Shown here piece after piece: positions 1 to 8,519 of a stretch of DNA of 64,000 bases (the stretch's first letter is position 1; every line of letters starts with the position of its first letter). Source of the stretch: Methanocalculus taiwanensis. GTDB taxonomy: Archaea; Halobacteriota; Methanomicrobia; Methanomicrobiales; Methanocorpusculaceae. Below the pieces are notes generated by a model. The model was given only the letters and a program-made list of their open reading frames with translations, was not told the origin of the DNA and did no database searches. Location: NCBI RefSeq assembly GCF_024372745.1, contig NZ_VOTZ01000004.1, positions 62,001 to 126,000 on the forward strand. Direction: 5' to 3'. The position numbers were made by a program, and so were the translations under genes.

Positions 1-14
1 AAGTAGTCCTCGAT

Positions 15-614
15 ATGGGGCAGGATGATGCAGGCTACATGGCAGATGATGTCGCATCGATACTTGCCCAGGCAGGAGATCTGGATGACGATCTGGTGGA
101 GGAGGGATTTGATCAGCCGCTGGACACTCCATTGGACGATTCATTTGATGGCTCTTTTGATCAGGAGATTCTCACAGGCAGTGATGATCTCGATTCAATC
201 GATCTTGATGAGATTGAAATGGATGAGGAACCGGAACTTCCGGATGACCTGGTGGATCTGGATGAGATGCCCGATCCATTCGCAGATATTCCTGTTGAGG
301 AAGAAAAGAGCCGGGATAAAAAGAAAAAGGATGACTTCGGGTTTGGCGCAGGTGCTGAGGCCATCAGTTCGAATGTCGGATTCCTTGACGCAAAAGAGAC
401 AGAGAAGAAGAGTTCCTTCTTCTCCAAATCCAGCGGTGGAACGGGCTCAGAGGGCGATCTTCTCAGTGAGCTGAAGAGCAGCGCAAAAAATGTCAGAAAA
501 AAACAGGATTTAAGCCTTGTCCGTGATTTAAAGGATGCCGAGGTTTCACCGGAAGAACTGGAAGAAGAGCTATCAAATCTCCTGACCATCCTTGGAGGGA
601 AAAAAGATGAATAA
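15..614 (+). CDS. Acidic low-complexity protein upstream of cheF, possibly 5'-truncated by the window edge
   Basis: I do not recognise a family. The first half (residues 8-100) is extremely Asp/Glu-rich and probably disordered. A short Lys-rich patch follows near residue 102, then a Ser/Gly linker, and the last 50 residues look helical and charged. The reading frame stays open upstream of the ATG to the window edge, so the true start may lie outside; a second possible start is the Met at residue 9. It ends 44 bases before cheF on the same strand and leads the chemotaxis genes. This suggests a role in taxis or in coupling to the archaellum, but that is inference from position only. Confidence 0.55.
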   Translation: MGQDDAGYMADDVASILAQAGDLDDDLVEEGFDQPLDTPLDDSFDGSFDQEILTGSDDLDSIDLDEIEMDEEPELPDDLVDLDEMPDPFADIPVEEEKSRDKKKKDDFGFGAGAEAISSNVGFLDAKETEKKSSFFSKSSGGTGSEGDLLSELKSSAKNVRKKQDLSLVRDLKDAEVSPEELEEELSNLLTILGGKKDE

Positions 615-658
615 TTATCATCCAGCCAGAGAGATGTATAGAGGAAGGGTGATAGTCG

Positions 659-1465
659 ATGGTTAGCGCACCAGTAAAAATCCAGCATAATGATGAATGG
701 ATCAATCTGAAGATTCAAATAGATGATGAAAAAATTGCCATTCCATCACCGGTTAATGCAACGATTCCGCTCAGGCATATACTCGATCTGGAGGAGAAGA
801 AGAAGAATACTCTGACTATTGTCAAAAAAGACGGGAAAACCATCGATCTCGTCTCTGTTGACAAGGTGCTTTTTGTACTGAAGCATAAGATACTGATGAA
901 ATGCAGCGGATATCGGCTGATGGTTCAGTTTATTTCCCCTGCAATACGCGGGGGAGTACTTGTAACAAACGCTACCTGGGAGAAAGGTGCAATCATCGTC
1001 CTCAAAACAGGCATCTGGTGCATTACCCAGAACAAACAGATCTGCATTCCTATCTCTGATGTAACAGGTATTGAGATGACAAAGAGAGAGGTAAACGATA
1101 AGCCGACCGATGTTGTCAAGATCGATCACCTTGAGCACCACGATGTCGTCTCCAGTTTCATCCTCACCCAGGTCTCAACGCTTGAGATACTCCATAATTT
1201 CCTCCAGGAAGCAACAGCGGGCATAAAGATGGAGGGAACCGAACTTGGACCAATGGATCAGCAGATCGCCATGCTCGTGTATTCTGGCATGGACTCCTCG
1301 TCAATCCAGAATATGCTCCAGATACAATTTAAAGAGATTGATCGCGTCTATGAGAAGTTAATCAACCTTAATATGGCTGAAGTCAAAGAGATCAGAAGAG
1401 AGGTTCAGCTCACTGCAAAAGGTGTCCGGTATATCACCGATGCAACAAAAGCTGGTGTGAATTGA
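659..1465 (+). CDS. cheF: Taxis protein CheF
   Basis: CheF is the archaea-specific adaptor (DUF439 family) that links the bacterial-type Che system to the archaellum motor by binding CheY, CheC and CheD. The 268-residue length matches the family. The N-terminal half is beta-rich and opens with a short basic and acidic segment; the C-terminal 80 residues resemble a winged-helix region that follows a Gln/Ile-rich helix. A purine-rich ribosome binding site (GAGGAAGGG) precedes the ATG. It directly precedes cheY, as in other methanogen taxis clusters. The identification rests on sequence resemblance plus this context. Confidence 0.85.
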   Translation: MVSAPVKIQHNDEWINLKIQIDDEKIAIPSPVNATIPLRHILDLEEKKKNTLTIVKKDGKTIDLVSVDKVLFVLKHKILMKCSGYRLMVQFISPAIRGGVLVTNATWEKGAIIVLKTGIWCITQNKQICIPISDVTGIEMTKREVNDKPTDVVKIDHLEHHDVVSSFILTQVSTLEILHNFLQEATAGIKMEGTELGPMDQQIAMLVYSGMDSSSIQNMLQIQFKEIDRVYEKLINLNMAEVKEIRREVQLTAKGVRYITDATKAGVN

Positions 1466-1496
1466 TCTGTAGAAATAGTAATCTACAGAACAAAAC

Positions 1497-1508
1497 TCTA
1501 AATATCGT
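1497..1508 (+). promoter_or_regulatory. Candidate TATA box for the cheY-cheD operon
   Basis: An AT-rich CTCTAAATATCG element lies about 30 bases before the cheY ATG, in the 71-base gap after cheF. Its spacing suits an archaeal TATA box driving a short-leader transcript of cheYBACD. Confidence 0.4.
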
Positions 1509-1536
1509 CCCACACACATATCTGGATGGATGCTGA

Positions 1537-1899
1537 ATGGGTAGAATATTGATTGTTGATGATACATTGTTTATGAGAACTCTTCTCAAAAACATTCTTT
1601 TCTCTGGTGGCCATGAGATCGTTGGCGAGGCAGGAGACGGGACAGAGGCTGTTGAAAAATACCAGGCACTGAAACCCGATCTGGTCACAATGGACGTTGT
1701 GATGCCAAAGATGAATGGAATCGAGGCACTGAAGGAGATTAAAAAGATGGATCCCGGTGCAAAAGTCGTCATGTGTACGGCTGTCGGCCAGGAACAGATG
1801 GTGAAGCTCGCCATAAAAAGTGGTGCACGCGGATATGTGGTGAAACCTTTCCAGGCCCCAAAAGTGCTTGATGAAGTGAAGAACGTCCTGGCATCATAG
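1537..1899 (+). CDS. cheY: Chemotaxis response regulator CheY
   Basis: A stand-alone receiver domain of 120 residues, the usual CheY length. The acidic pair Asp8-Asp9, phosphoacceptor Asp53, Thr81 and Lys103 are all in place. CheY is phosphorylated by CheA and, in archaea, signals to the archaellum motor through CheF. It begins the tightly packed cheY-cheB-cheA-cheC run, with only 3 bases to cheB. Confidence 0.95.
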   Translation: MGRILIVDDTLFMRTLLKNILFSGGHEIVGEAGDGTEAVEKYQALKPDLVTMDVVMPKMNGIEALKEIKKMDPGAKVVMCTAVGQEQMVKLAIKSGARGYVVKPFQAPKVLDEVKNVLAS

Positions 1900-1902
1900 A
1901 CT

Positions 1903-2955
1903 ATGATCACGGTTCTCATTATAGATGACTCCGTCTTCATGCGGACGATTCTGAAGGATATCATCGGCCGTGATCCTGAAATAGAGATTCTTGGAACAGC
2001 AGTGGATGGTATCGATGCACTGGCAAAGATCGAACGGCTGGAGCCCGATATCATCACACTCGATATAGAAATGCCCCGGATGAATGGGATCGAGGTGCTT
2101 CAGAAGCTCAGGCGGGCAAATTTCGCAAAAAAGCCAAAGATCCTTATGCTCAGTTCACTCACCGCCGAGGGAGCTGAGATGACATTAACAGCAATCCGGC
2201 TTGGAGCATCGGATTTCCTCCTGAAACCAACTGACCTCCGAAAAGTCAGGAGCATTGAGGAGGATGTTGTCAGCAAGATCAAACATCTCATCTCCCTGCC
2301 AAAAACGATCGTGAAAAAACCGCAATCACGAACGGGACTGGCTCCATCAGAGGCAAAGGCCGATACGCTTGTGTTGATCGGATCATCTGCAGGGGGGCCG
2401 CAGATGCTTGATACACTCCTTTCGATGTTACCGCCGGATCTTGGGGCAGGGGTTGTGGTCACCCAGCATATGCCGGTTGGTTTTACCGCGGCACTTGCCG
2501 AGCGTTTTAACCGGATCTGTCCGCTTGATGTTAAAGAGACCGAAAATGGAGATCTCATCCAGAATAACCGGGTGCTGCTCTCAAAAGCCGGATACCATAC
2601 GATAATTACCAATGCCCTGACAACACCCGGAAAGATTGCAGGAAAGATCGTTCATTCAAGCGGCCAGCCCATGCACGGGGTCAAACCGGCAGTCGATAAG
2701 ACATTTATATCTGCATCGAAGATCTATGGAAAGAATATTGTATCAGTGATCCTCTCAGGAATGGGAAATGACGGGGGTGCCGGAATGCTTGCCATCAGGG
2801 AGGCAGGCGGGCGGACATTCGTTGTTCGTGAAGACGAATGCCTTGTCTATGGTATGGCACGGTCTGCACTTGAACATAATGCCGTTCAGGAGACATATTC
2901 GCTAAATAAGATGGCAGATGAGATTCACCGGGCAGTCCGGAGAATAGGAGGATAG
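1903..2955 (+). CDS. cheB: Chemoreceptor glutamate methylesterase CheB
   Basis: CheB removes methyl groups from, and deamidates, chemoreceptors during adaptation. The N-terminal receiver domain has Asp8-Asp9, phosphoacceptor Asp54 and Lys108. A linker of about 25 residues leads to the C-terminal esterase domain (from about residue 154), which shows the catalytic triad: Ser162 in GSSAGGP, His189 in TQHMP and Asp290 in GMGNDGG. The length of 350 is normal. One base separates it from cheA. No cheR methyltransferase, the usual partner, is in this window. Confidence 0.95.
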   Translation: MITVLIIDDSVFMRTILKDIIGRDPEIEILGTAVDGIDALAKIERLEPDIITLDIEMPRMNGIEVLQKLRRANFAKKPKILMLSSLTAEGAEMTLTAIRLGASDFLLKPTDLRKVRSIEEDVVSKIKHLISLPKTIVKKPQSRTGLAPSEAKADTLVLIGSSAGGPQMLDTLLSMLPPDLGAGVVVTQHMPVGFTAALAERFNRICPLDVKETENGDLIQNNRVLLSKAGYHTIITNALTTPGKIAGKIVHSSGQPMHGVKPAVDKTFISASKIYGKNIVSVILSGMGNDGGAGMLAIREAGGRTFVVREDECLVYGMARSALEHNAVQETYSLNKMADEIHRAVRRIGG

Positions 2956-2956
2956 T

Positions 2957-5188
2957 ATGGTCGAGTCGGAGTTTGAACAATACAGAGGTCTTTTTGTTGC
3001 CGAATCACGTGAAAATCACGAAGTGATCGTCAGAAACCTTCTCATTCTTGAAGGCGGCGAAGATCCCGGTGCAATCGATGAGATCTTCCGTGCAGCACAT
3101 ACACTGAAAGGTGCCTCCGCCTCGATGGGTTTTGACACGATGGAACATCTCTGCCATGCAATGGAAGATGTCTTCCAGGCGATCAGAAATAAGGATCTCT
3201 CGGTAACCCAGGACTTAATGGATCTCCTCCTCAGCACCGTCGATATCATCGAGGAACAGATTGACGAGATAGAAGAGGGCGGCGATGGGAGTTCGATCAA
3301 TGTGGATGAGATGGTCGAATCCCTCAGGAGAGCCACCGGAAATGGCGGACCCGCTGAAACTCCATTAAAAACAGAGGTTCCAAAAACAACATCTTTACCC
3401 GCTATAGAGACGCTGAATGGCAATCCACACTATACCATTCGGATCACAATCGATGAATCATCCCTGATGAAGGATGTCAGGGCATTAATAGCAATCGGGA
3501 ACCTCGAACAGTTCGGCACAATTATCACATCAGATCCCCCTCTTTTAGTTCTTGAAGATGAAGATGCACCATTTGACGGTGTACTGACTATTGTAATGGA
3601 GAGCGATGCAGGTGCAGAAGCACTCCGATCAGCTGCATCGGGAACCGAGGTTTCCGAAGTCTTCATTGAGGAGATGGGGCATGGGGATACGCCAGCAGAG
3701 AGGAGCACCATACCTGATCTTCCCGGATACCAGATGATCATCAGTGTCGAGGAGGAATCGGCGATGAAAGGACTCCGGGCCTGCATCTCCCTCGAGCGCC
3801 TTGAAGAGTGCGGAACAATCCTCAGTTGCGATCCTCCGCGTGAGGCGGTTGAAGACGGCCTCTTTGATTCAAACTTTCAGCTGACGATCGCAACCGGCCA
3901 GGATCCGGAGGAATTGAAGAAGGCGGCGATGGTACCGGAGATCCGCTCAGTCGACATTATTCCTCTAAAATCACAGGAGCCGGCAGGTAAAAAGGCTTCA
4001 TCTGCACCACAGTCCCGCGAACAGGCTCCGAAGAAGAAAGATGAGTCCAAGAGCCGCGAGATCAAGAACCTGAGGGTTGATATCCAGCAGCTCGATCGGA
4101 TGATGAACTTAATTGAGGATCTTGTGATCAACCGGGGACGCCTCAAGCAGATTGCAGAGAAGAACAAGATGAAGGAGATGGACGAGGCGATCAGCATGAT
4201 CGATCGATCCGTTTCCGATCTCCAGGTCCTGATGATGGATATCAGGATGATCCCCTTAAACCACATATTCAACCGCCTGCCGCGTGTGGTCAGGGATACC
4301 GCCCATTATGATGGCAAGGATGTCAACTTTGTCATGGAGGGGGGTGAGACCGAGCTTGACAGAAGCGTGATGGACGGATTAAATGATCCCCTCCTCCATC
4401 TCATCAGAAACGCCGTCAACCACGGCATCGAATCACCGGAGCGACGCAGGGAAATTGGAAAACCTGAAAAAGGCCTGGTGCAGCTTTCTGCCCGCCGTGA
4501 CCGTGATAATGTCATCATCGAACTAAGAGATGACGGTGCCGGAATTAATGTCGAGAAGGTGAAGGCAAAAGCTATCGAGAGGGGGATTCTTTCCCCGGAT
4601 ATGGCGGATCAACTGACAAAAGAGGATGCGATCAGCTACCTCTTCCATCCTGGCTTCAGCACAGCCGAAACCATCACCGACATCAGCGGACGTGGTGTCG
4701 GACTGGATGTCGTCAGGGGTGCAATCGAATCACTCAAGGGAACGATCCGTGTCACATCCCATGAAGGGAAGGGATCAACATTCGAGCTTCTCCTCCCGCC
4801 AACGATGGCGATCGTTGAGGTGATGATCGTCAGGCTGAACAACCGGAGGATTGCAATCCCAATCAGCGCCATCGTTGAGGTGGCAAGCATGAGGCGGGAG
4901 AATATTCACCGTATCGGAACACAGGACTCAATCCTCCTCAGAGATGAGGTACTGCCCCTGCATATGCTCGAAGAGATGTTCGGACGATCCGATTCAACTG
5001 AGATCCTGATAGTAGTACAGTATAACAAGGTGAAATGTTGTATTGCCGTTGATCTTGTTGAAGGACAGCAGGAGGTTGTGGTGAAGCCACTGAGCAGGAT
5101 TATCGGAGTGATCCGTGGTATATCGGGGATCACCATCCTTGGAGACGGGCATGTAGTTCCGGTATTAGATGTAAATACAATGGTGTAA
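2957..5188 (+). CDS. cheA: Chemotaxis histidine kinase CheA with two tandem P2-like domains
   Basis: CheA autophosphorylates in response to chemoreceptors and passes phosphate to CheY and CheB. Domain order: P1 (His48 in AAHTLKG), two similar segments at about 158-238 and 256-337, a charged linker to about 367, P3 dimerisation helices, the P4 ATPase (N box HLIRNAVNHGIE with Asn486, then DDGAGI and GRGVGLDVV), and a C-terminal P5/CheW-like domain. The two middle segments share the pattern of an alternating strand, E/D-S-x-M, L-x-x-x-G-T-I and DPP. They look like a duplicated P2 (CheY-docking) module; most CheA proteins have one. At 743 residues it is somewhat longer than the typical archaeal form because of this. 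Confidence 0.95.
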   Translation: MVESEFEQYRGLFVAESRENHEVIVRNLLILEGGEDPGAIDEIFRAAHTLKGASASMGFDTMEHLCHAMEDVFQAIRNKDLSVTQDLMDLLLSTVDIIEEQIDEIEEGGDGSSINVDEMVESLRRATGNGGPAETPLKTEVPKTTSLPAIETLNGNPHYTIRITIDESSLMKDVRALIAIGNLEQFGTIITSDPPLLVLEDEDAPFDGVLTIVMESDAGAEALRSAASGTEVSEVFIEEMGHGDTPAERSTIPDLPGYQMIISVEEESAMKGLRACISLERLEECGTILSCDPPREAVEDGLFDSNFQLTIATGQDPEELKKAAMVPEIRSVDIIPLKSQEPAGKKASSAPQSREQAPKKKDESKSREIKNLRVDIQQLDRMMNLIEDLVINRGRLKQIAEKNKMKEMDEAISMIDRSVSDLQVLMMDIRMIPLNHIFNRLPRVVRDTAHYDGKDVNFVMEGGETELDRSVMDGLNDPLLHLIRNAVNHGIESPERRREIGKPEKGLVQLSARRDRDNVIIELRDDGAGINVEKVKAKAIERGILSPDMADQLTKEDAISYLFHPGFSTAETITDISGRGVGLDVVRGAIESLKGTIRVTSHEGKGSTFELLLPPTMAIVEVMIVRLNNRRIAIPISAIVEVASMRRENIHRIGTQDSILLRDEVLPLHMLEEMFGRSDSTEILIVVQYNKVKCCIAVDLVEGQQEVVVKPLSRIIGVIRGISGITILGDGHVVPVLDVNTMV

Positions 5189-5190
5189 CA

Positions 5191-5811
5191 ATGGCATTAC
5201 TGACACCCACACAGATGGATGCGTTGAGCGAACTGGGCAACATCGGGGCATCCCATGCGGCAACAACGCTCTCGCAGATGTTAATGGGCCAGATAGAGAT
5301 GACAGTGCCTCTGGTTGAGGTCGTAGATCTGGCAGATATTTATAAGCACGTAACAGATGAAACCTCCGCTCTTGTGATATTCCAGATGCAGGGCGAGCTC
5401 GAACAGGGGGGGTATGTGATATTTATCATGCCGCTCTCTTCTGCGATGCGGATGACCAATACGATGCTCGGGATGGGAGACGAGGAGCGAGAGCTGAATG
5501 AAATGGACGAGAGTGCATTAAATGAGGTCGGCAACATCATGGTATCTGCATTCCTTGATGCAACCGCAGAACTCCTGGGCGTTGTCATGCTCCCCTCACC
5601 CCCGGTTCTTGTGGTTGATATGGCGCATGCCGCAATCGAACAGCTTCTTGCCGAGGTTGCATTCGATGTCAATGAGGTCGTCTTCTTTCACACAAAACTC
5701 ACATGCGATCAGTATGCCATCAACGGCGACCTCGTGATGCTGCCCGAGATGAACACGCTCTCCCGGATCCTTGAGCTGATGGATGACCTCCTGAAGAAAC
5801 ACGCCTGTTGA
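5191..5811 (+). CDS. cheC: CheY-P phosphatase CheC
   Basis: CheC dephosphorylates CheY-P, and its complex with CheD controls receptor modification. Both phosphatase signatures (E-x2-N) are present: Glu14/Asn17 in SELGNIGASHA and Glu112/Asn115 in NEVGNIMVSAF, so both pseudo-symmetric active sites look intact. The length of 206 matches the family. It starts 2 bases after the cheA stop and is followed 17 bases later by cheD, its binding partner. Confidence 0.95.
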   Translation: MALLTPTQMDALSELGNIGASHAATTLSQMLMGQIEMTVPLVEVVDLADIYKHVTDETSALVIFQMQGELEQGGYVIFIMPLSSAMRMTNTMLGMGDEERELNEMDESALNEVGNIMVSAFLDATAELLGVVMLPSPPVLVVDMAHAAIEQLLAEVAFDVNEVVFFHTKLTCDQYAINGDLVMLPEMNTLSRILELMDDLLKKHAC

Positions 5812-5828
5812 GGTGATGGAGTCTTTGA

Positions 5829-6323
5829 ATGGCTGATACAAACCAGGGCCACAGTCAACGGGCAATCGTAATAGGCATCGGCGAATACCATACCGGAGCG
5901 GAGCCTATGACCTCGATCGGGCTTGGATCATGTATCGGGCTGATTATGCATGATAAAATCCTTGGTATTGGCGGTATGGCCCATATCATGCTCCCGGAGA
6001 GTGGAGGGAAGCGGGATCGCCTCGGAAAATATGCGGATACCGCAATCGATATCCTTTTGCAGGAGCTTTCAAAGAAGGGATCATCGAAAAATATGCTCCA
6101 GGCAAAGATGGTTGGCGGCGCACAGATGTTTGCCAACTTCAGCGGAAATCTCTCTATTGGCGAGCGAAATATTGAAGCTGTCAGAGCAGGTTTAAAACAG
6201 AAAGGGATCTCCCTTAAAGGGGAGGATGTGGGTGGAACAAAAGGAAGAACCATCCTTTACTGCCCGGCAAATAACTTTACCATATCAATCAGGCGTGCAG
6301 ATGGCACCTGTTCTGAAATCTAA
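5829..6323 (+). CDS. cheD: Chemoreceptor glutamine deamidase CheD
   Basis: CheD deamidates glutamines on chemoreceptors and, when bound to CheC, increases CheC phosphatase activity. The thiol active site is visible: Cys35 in GLGSCIGL and His52 in AHIMLPES, with the downstream Gly-Gly-Ala loop of the family. The 164-residue length is normal. It is the last gene of the operon and runs towards the ABCE1 gene. Confidence 0.93.
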   Translation: MADTNQGHSQRAIVIGIGEYHTGAEPMTSIGLGSCIGLIMHDKILGIGGMAHIMLPESGGKRDRLGKYADTAIDILLQELSKKGSSKNMLQAKMVGGAQMFANFSGNLSIGERNIEAVRAGLKQKGISLKGEDVGGTKGRTILYCPANNFTISIRRADGTCSEI

Positions 6324-6346
6324 AAAAAATGTTTTTCCTCTTTTAC
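6322..6346. terminator. A/T-run intergenic terminator between convergent cheD and ABCE1 genes
   Basis: The 19-base gap between the two convergent stops holds an A8 run followed by T5 and T4 runs. It can supply an oligo-T stop for transcription in either direction, the usual archaeal termination signal. No strong hairpin is seen. Confidence 0.45.
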
Positions 6347-8124
6347 TCATCTGATGCTGTTGCGTAATAATATTCTCCACGGGACTTCTGGTCACGGTCA
6401 AGAAATGAGCCGAGCTTATTGATCCTGGGCCTGCCGGTCTTATCCCGCCTGAATGTAATCCCGAGATTGGCAAGGAACCGGTTCATACCATCCTGCATCC
6501 TGAACGGGCCATATGCCGCACCCCGGCTTCCTGGCTCACCCTCAAAGACGAGGAGCCTTTCTGAGAGCATATCAATTGAGTACATATCATGATCGATGAC
6601 CAGAATACCCACCTCTTTTCCCTCAGCAAAATGCTTCATAACAGAAACGGCATTCATCCGCTGTTCTACATCAAGATGGGCGCTGGGCTCATCAAGGATA
6701 TAAAGATCGGCATCCTGCGAGAGGCAGAGAGCGATAGCCACACGCTGGAGTTCTCCTCCGGAAAGCGTATCTGCAGGGGACTGGAGTATGGGTTCAAGCA
6801 CAAGGGGCTCGATGATCTCATGCTGGTAATATGAAGTATCAAACCGCCTTGTAGCTGATCTGAGAAGCTCCTCAACGGTTGCATCTGAACCTGCCCTGAT
6901 GTACTGGGGTTTATATGAGACTTTGATACCTGGTTGCACAGCATCTGATCCTGAATCTGGTTCCTCGACACCGGCAAGCAGTTTTGCAAAAGTACTTTTT
7001 CCGATACCATTTGCACCCACCAGGCCAAGCACCTCGCCTTTGCGGATATCCCCACCCTCAATCGTCAGGCTGAACCCGGGGTACGTCTTTTTCATCGAAG
7101 GGATGGTAAGGAGCGTCTCACGCTCGATGGTCTTCATATGCGATCTCGTCTCAAAGACCACCTGGTTCTTTCTGAACCTGACATTCTCCTCATGGAGGTA
7201 GCCTTCAAGATACTGGTTGATCCCGACACGAACACCCTTTGGCCGGGTGATCACACCAAAGACGGCTGGCTTGCCATACCCGACATGCACAGTATCTGCC
7301 AGAAGATCAAGGATAGCCAGATCATGTTCGACGATCATGATAGGGCGTATTGCCGCAAGCTCACGAATCATCCGGGCAGTTGCCATTCTCTGGTAGATAT
7401 CAAGGAATGGCGTAATTTCATCGAGAAAATAGAAATCAGCTTCGCGGGAGAGGCATGCAGCAAATGCAACCCGCTGGAGTTCTCCTCCGGAGAGAGTATC
7501 GATATTTTTATTGAGAATGCTTGAGAGGGAGAGCTCCCGGATGTAGTGATCCAGCCGGCCGGTCTCATCTGTCCTCCTCAGAAGGTCTTCGACCCTGCCC
7601 TGAAAGACCTTTGGAATTCCGTCAATATATTGTGGCTTGACGGCAACCTTGACACCCCTCTCTGCAACAGCCTTGATATAGTCAAAGAGCTCGGTTCCGG
7701 CGTACTGCTTCAGGATTCGATCCCAGGTTCCTTCGATCTCCTCTTCTTCGCCGAGATTTGGCTTCAGCTGGCCCGAGAGGATTGCAACAGAGGTGCTCTT
7801 CCCAATACCGTTTGGTCCAAGGATACCGGAGACTTTTCCTTCTACCGGGATCGGCAGGCCATAGAGGGCAAAACCGTTCTTCCCGTACCGATGGGTAGGA
7901 TTGTCAAGTTCGACCGGGAGGGTGATGATATCAATCGCTCCAAACGGGCACTTCTTGATACAGATACCGCATCCGACACAGAGCTCTTCTGAGATCTCTG
8001 CCTTCCCATCTTCCCCGATGACGACAGTCTCGTCTCCGGTTCTGACGCGCGGACAGTAGATGATGCATTCGTTTCCGCACTTCTTCGAGTGGCAACGATC
8101 ACGATGGACGACTGCTAGACGCAT
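6343..8124 (-). CDS. ABCE1/Rli1 ribosome-recycling ATPase
   Basis: ABCE1 splits ribosomes after termination or after Pelota-mediated rescue. The N-terminal iron-sulfur domain has all eight cysteines for two 4Fe-4S clusters (Cys11, 16, 20, 24 and 49, 52, 55, 59). Two ABC ATPase halves follow, with Walker A GPNGIGKST and GANGIGKST and two LSGGELQR signatures; a hinge lies between and after them. The length of 593 is standard for the archaeal protein. It starts 6 bases downstream of a small membrane-protein gene. Divergently, RqcH and Pelota genes lie next door, which fits a shared job in ribosome rescue. Confidence 0.96.
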   Translation of the reverse strand: MRLAVVHRDRCHSKKCGNECIIYCPRVRTGDETVVIGEDGKAEISEELCVGCGICIKKCPFGAIDIITLPVELDNPTHRYGKNGFALYGLPIPVEGKVSGILGPNGIGKSTSVAILSGQLKPNLGEEEEIEGTWDRILKQYAGTELFDYIKAVAERGVKVAVKPQYIDGIPKVFQGRVEDLLRRTDETGRLDHYIRELSLSSILNKNIDTLSGGELQRVAFAACLSREADFYFLDEITPFLDIYQRMATARMIRELAAIRPIMIVEHDLAILDLLADTVHVGYGKPAVFGVITRPKGVRVGINQYLEGYLHEENVRFRKNQVVFETRSHMKTIERETLLTIPSMKKTYPGFSLTIEGGDIRKGEVLGLVGANGIGKSTFAKLLAGVEEPDSGSDAVQPGIKVSYKPQYIRAGSDATVEELLRSATRRFDTSYYQHEIIEPLVLEPILQSPADTLSGGELQRVAIALCLSQDADLYILDEPSAHLDVEQRMNAVSVMKHFAEGKEVGILVIDHDMYSIDMLSERLLVFEGEPGSRGAAYGPFRMQDGMNRFLANLGITFRRDKTGRPRINKLGSFLDRDQKSRGEYYYATASDE

Positions 8125-8130
8125 GGTGGA

Positions 8131-8463
8131 TCAGAGAAGACTCGTTGTCAGGAGGATAGTCCAGGTGATGAACCATATGGCAAATGTCATGAATCCCTGG
8201 TAGAACCAGTCTTTCTTGCCAAGTTCGGTGAGATCAATCCCGATGAACGCAAAGATATGTTTCTGAAAGACGATTCCTGCGAGCAGAATGAATACAGCAA
8301 GCATCATATTCGGCTGTATACCTGAAGCATCAGGCACCCCCCCAAGCATATACGAGAGTATGCCTGCGATGAGACCCAGTACGCATGCAATAAGGGTCCG
8401 CTTAACCCTCTTTTTATGCTGCTCCTTCTTCTCAATACGTTTATCTGTGGTATCCTTACTCAT
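8131..8463 (-). CDS. Small membrane protein resembling archaeal EMC6-like proteins
   Basis: A 110-residue protein with a very basic N-terminal tail (about residues 1-24) and three likely membrane helices (about 25-43, 52-70 and 88-108). The last helix holds a YQGFMTFAIWF segment, separated from the second by a polar loop. Its size and layout fit the archaeal EMC6-like family, whose eukaryotic relative belongs to the ER membrane insertase; I make this match from memory of the pattern. It is co-directional with ABCE1, 6 bases apart, suggesting a link between membrane-protein biogenesis and ribosome recycling. Confidence 0.6.
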   Translation of the reverse strand: MSKDTTDKRIEKKEQHKKRVKRTLIACVLGLIAGILSYMLGGVPDASGIQPNMMLAVFILLAGIVFQKHIFAFIGIDLTELGKKDWFYQGFMTFAIWFITWTILLTTSLL

Positions 8464-8476
8464 CTTCGCACCAGTG

Positions 8477-8490
8477 GTGTATTTTTTAGT
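8477..8490. promoter_or_regulatory. Shared AT-rich promoter element between the ABCE1 and RqcH operons
   Basis: Only about 40-60 bases separate the two divergent operons. The single clear AT-rich box (TATTTTTTAG) sits roughly 20 bases from the minus-strand ATG and about 35 bases from the preferred plus-strand ATG at 8520, so it could serve both directions. The assignment is by position and composition only. Confidence 0.35.
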
Positions 8491-8519
8491 CTTCGCATCT
8501 TATGTATCTTGGTATTCAC

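Noticed and set aside
8502-8519. Earlier ATG for the RqcH gene
   Set aside because: It lies too close to the only TATA-like box for a leaderless transcript and adds residues unlike the family start.
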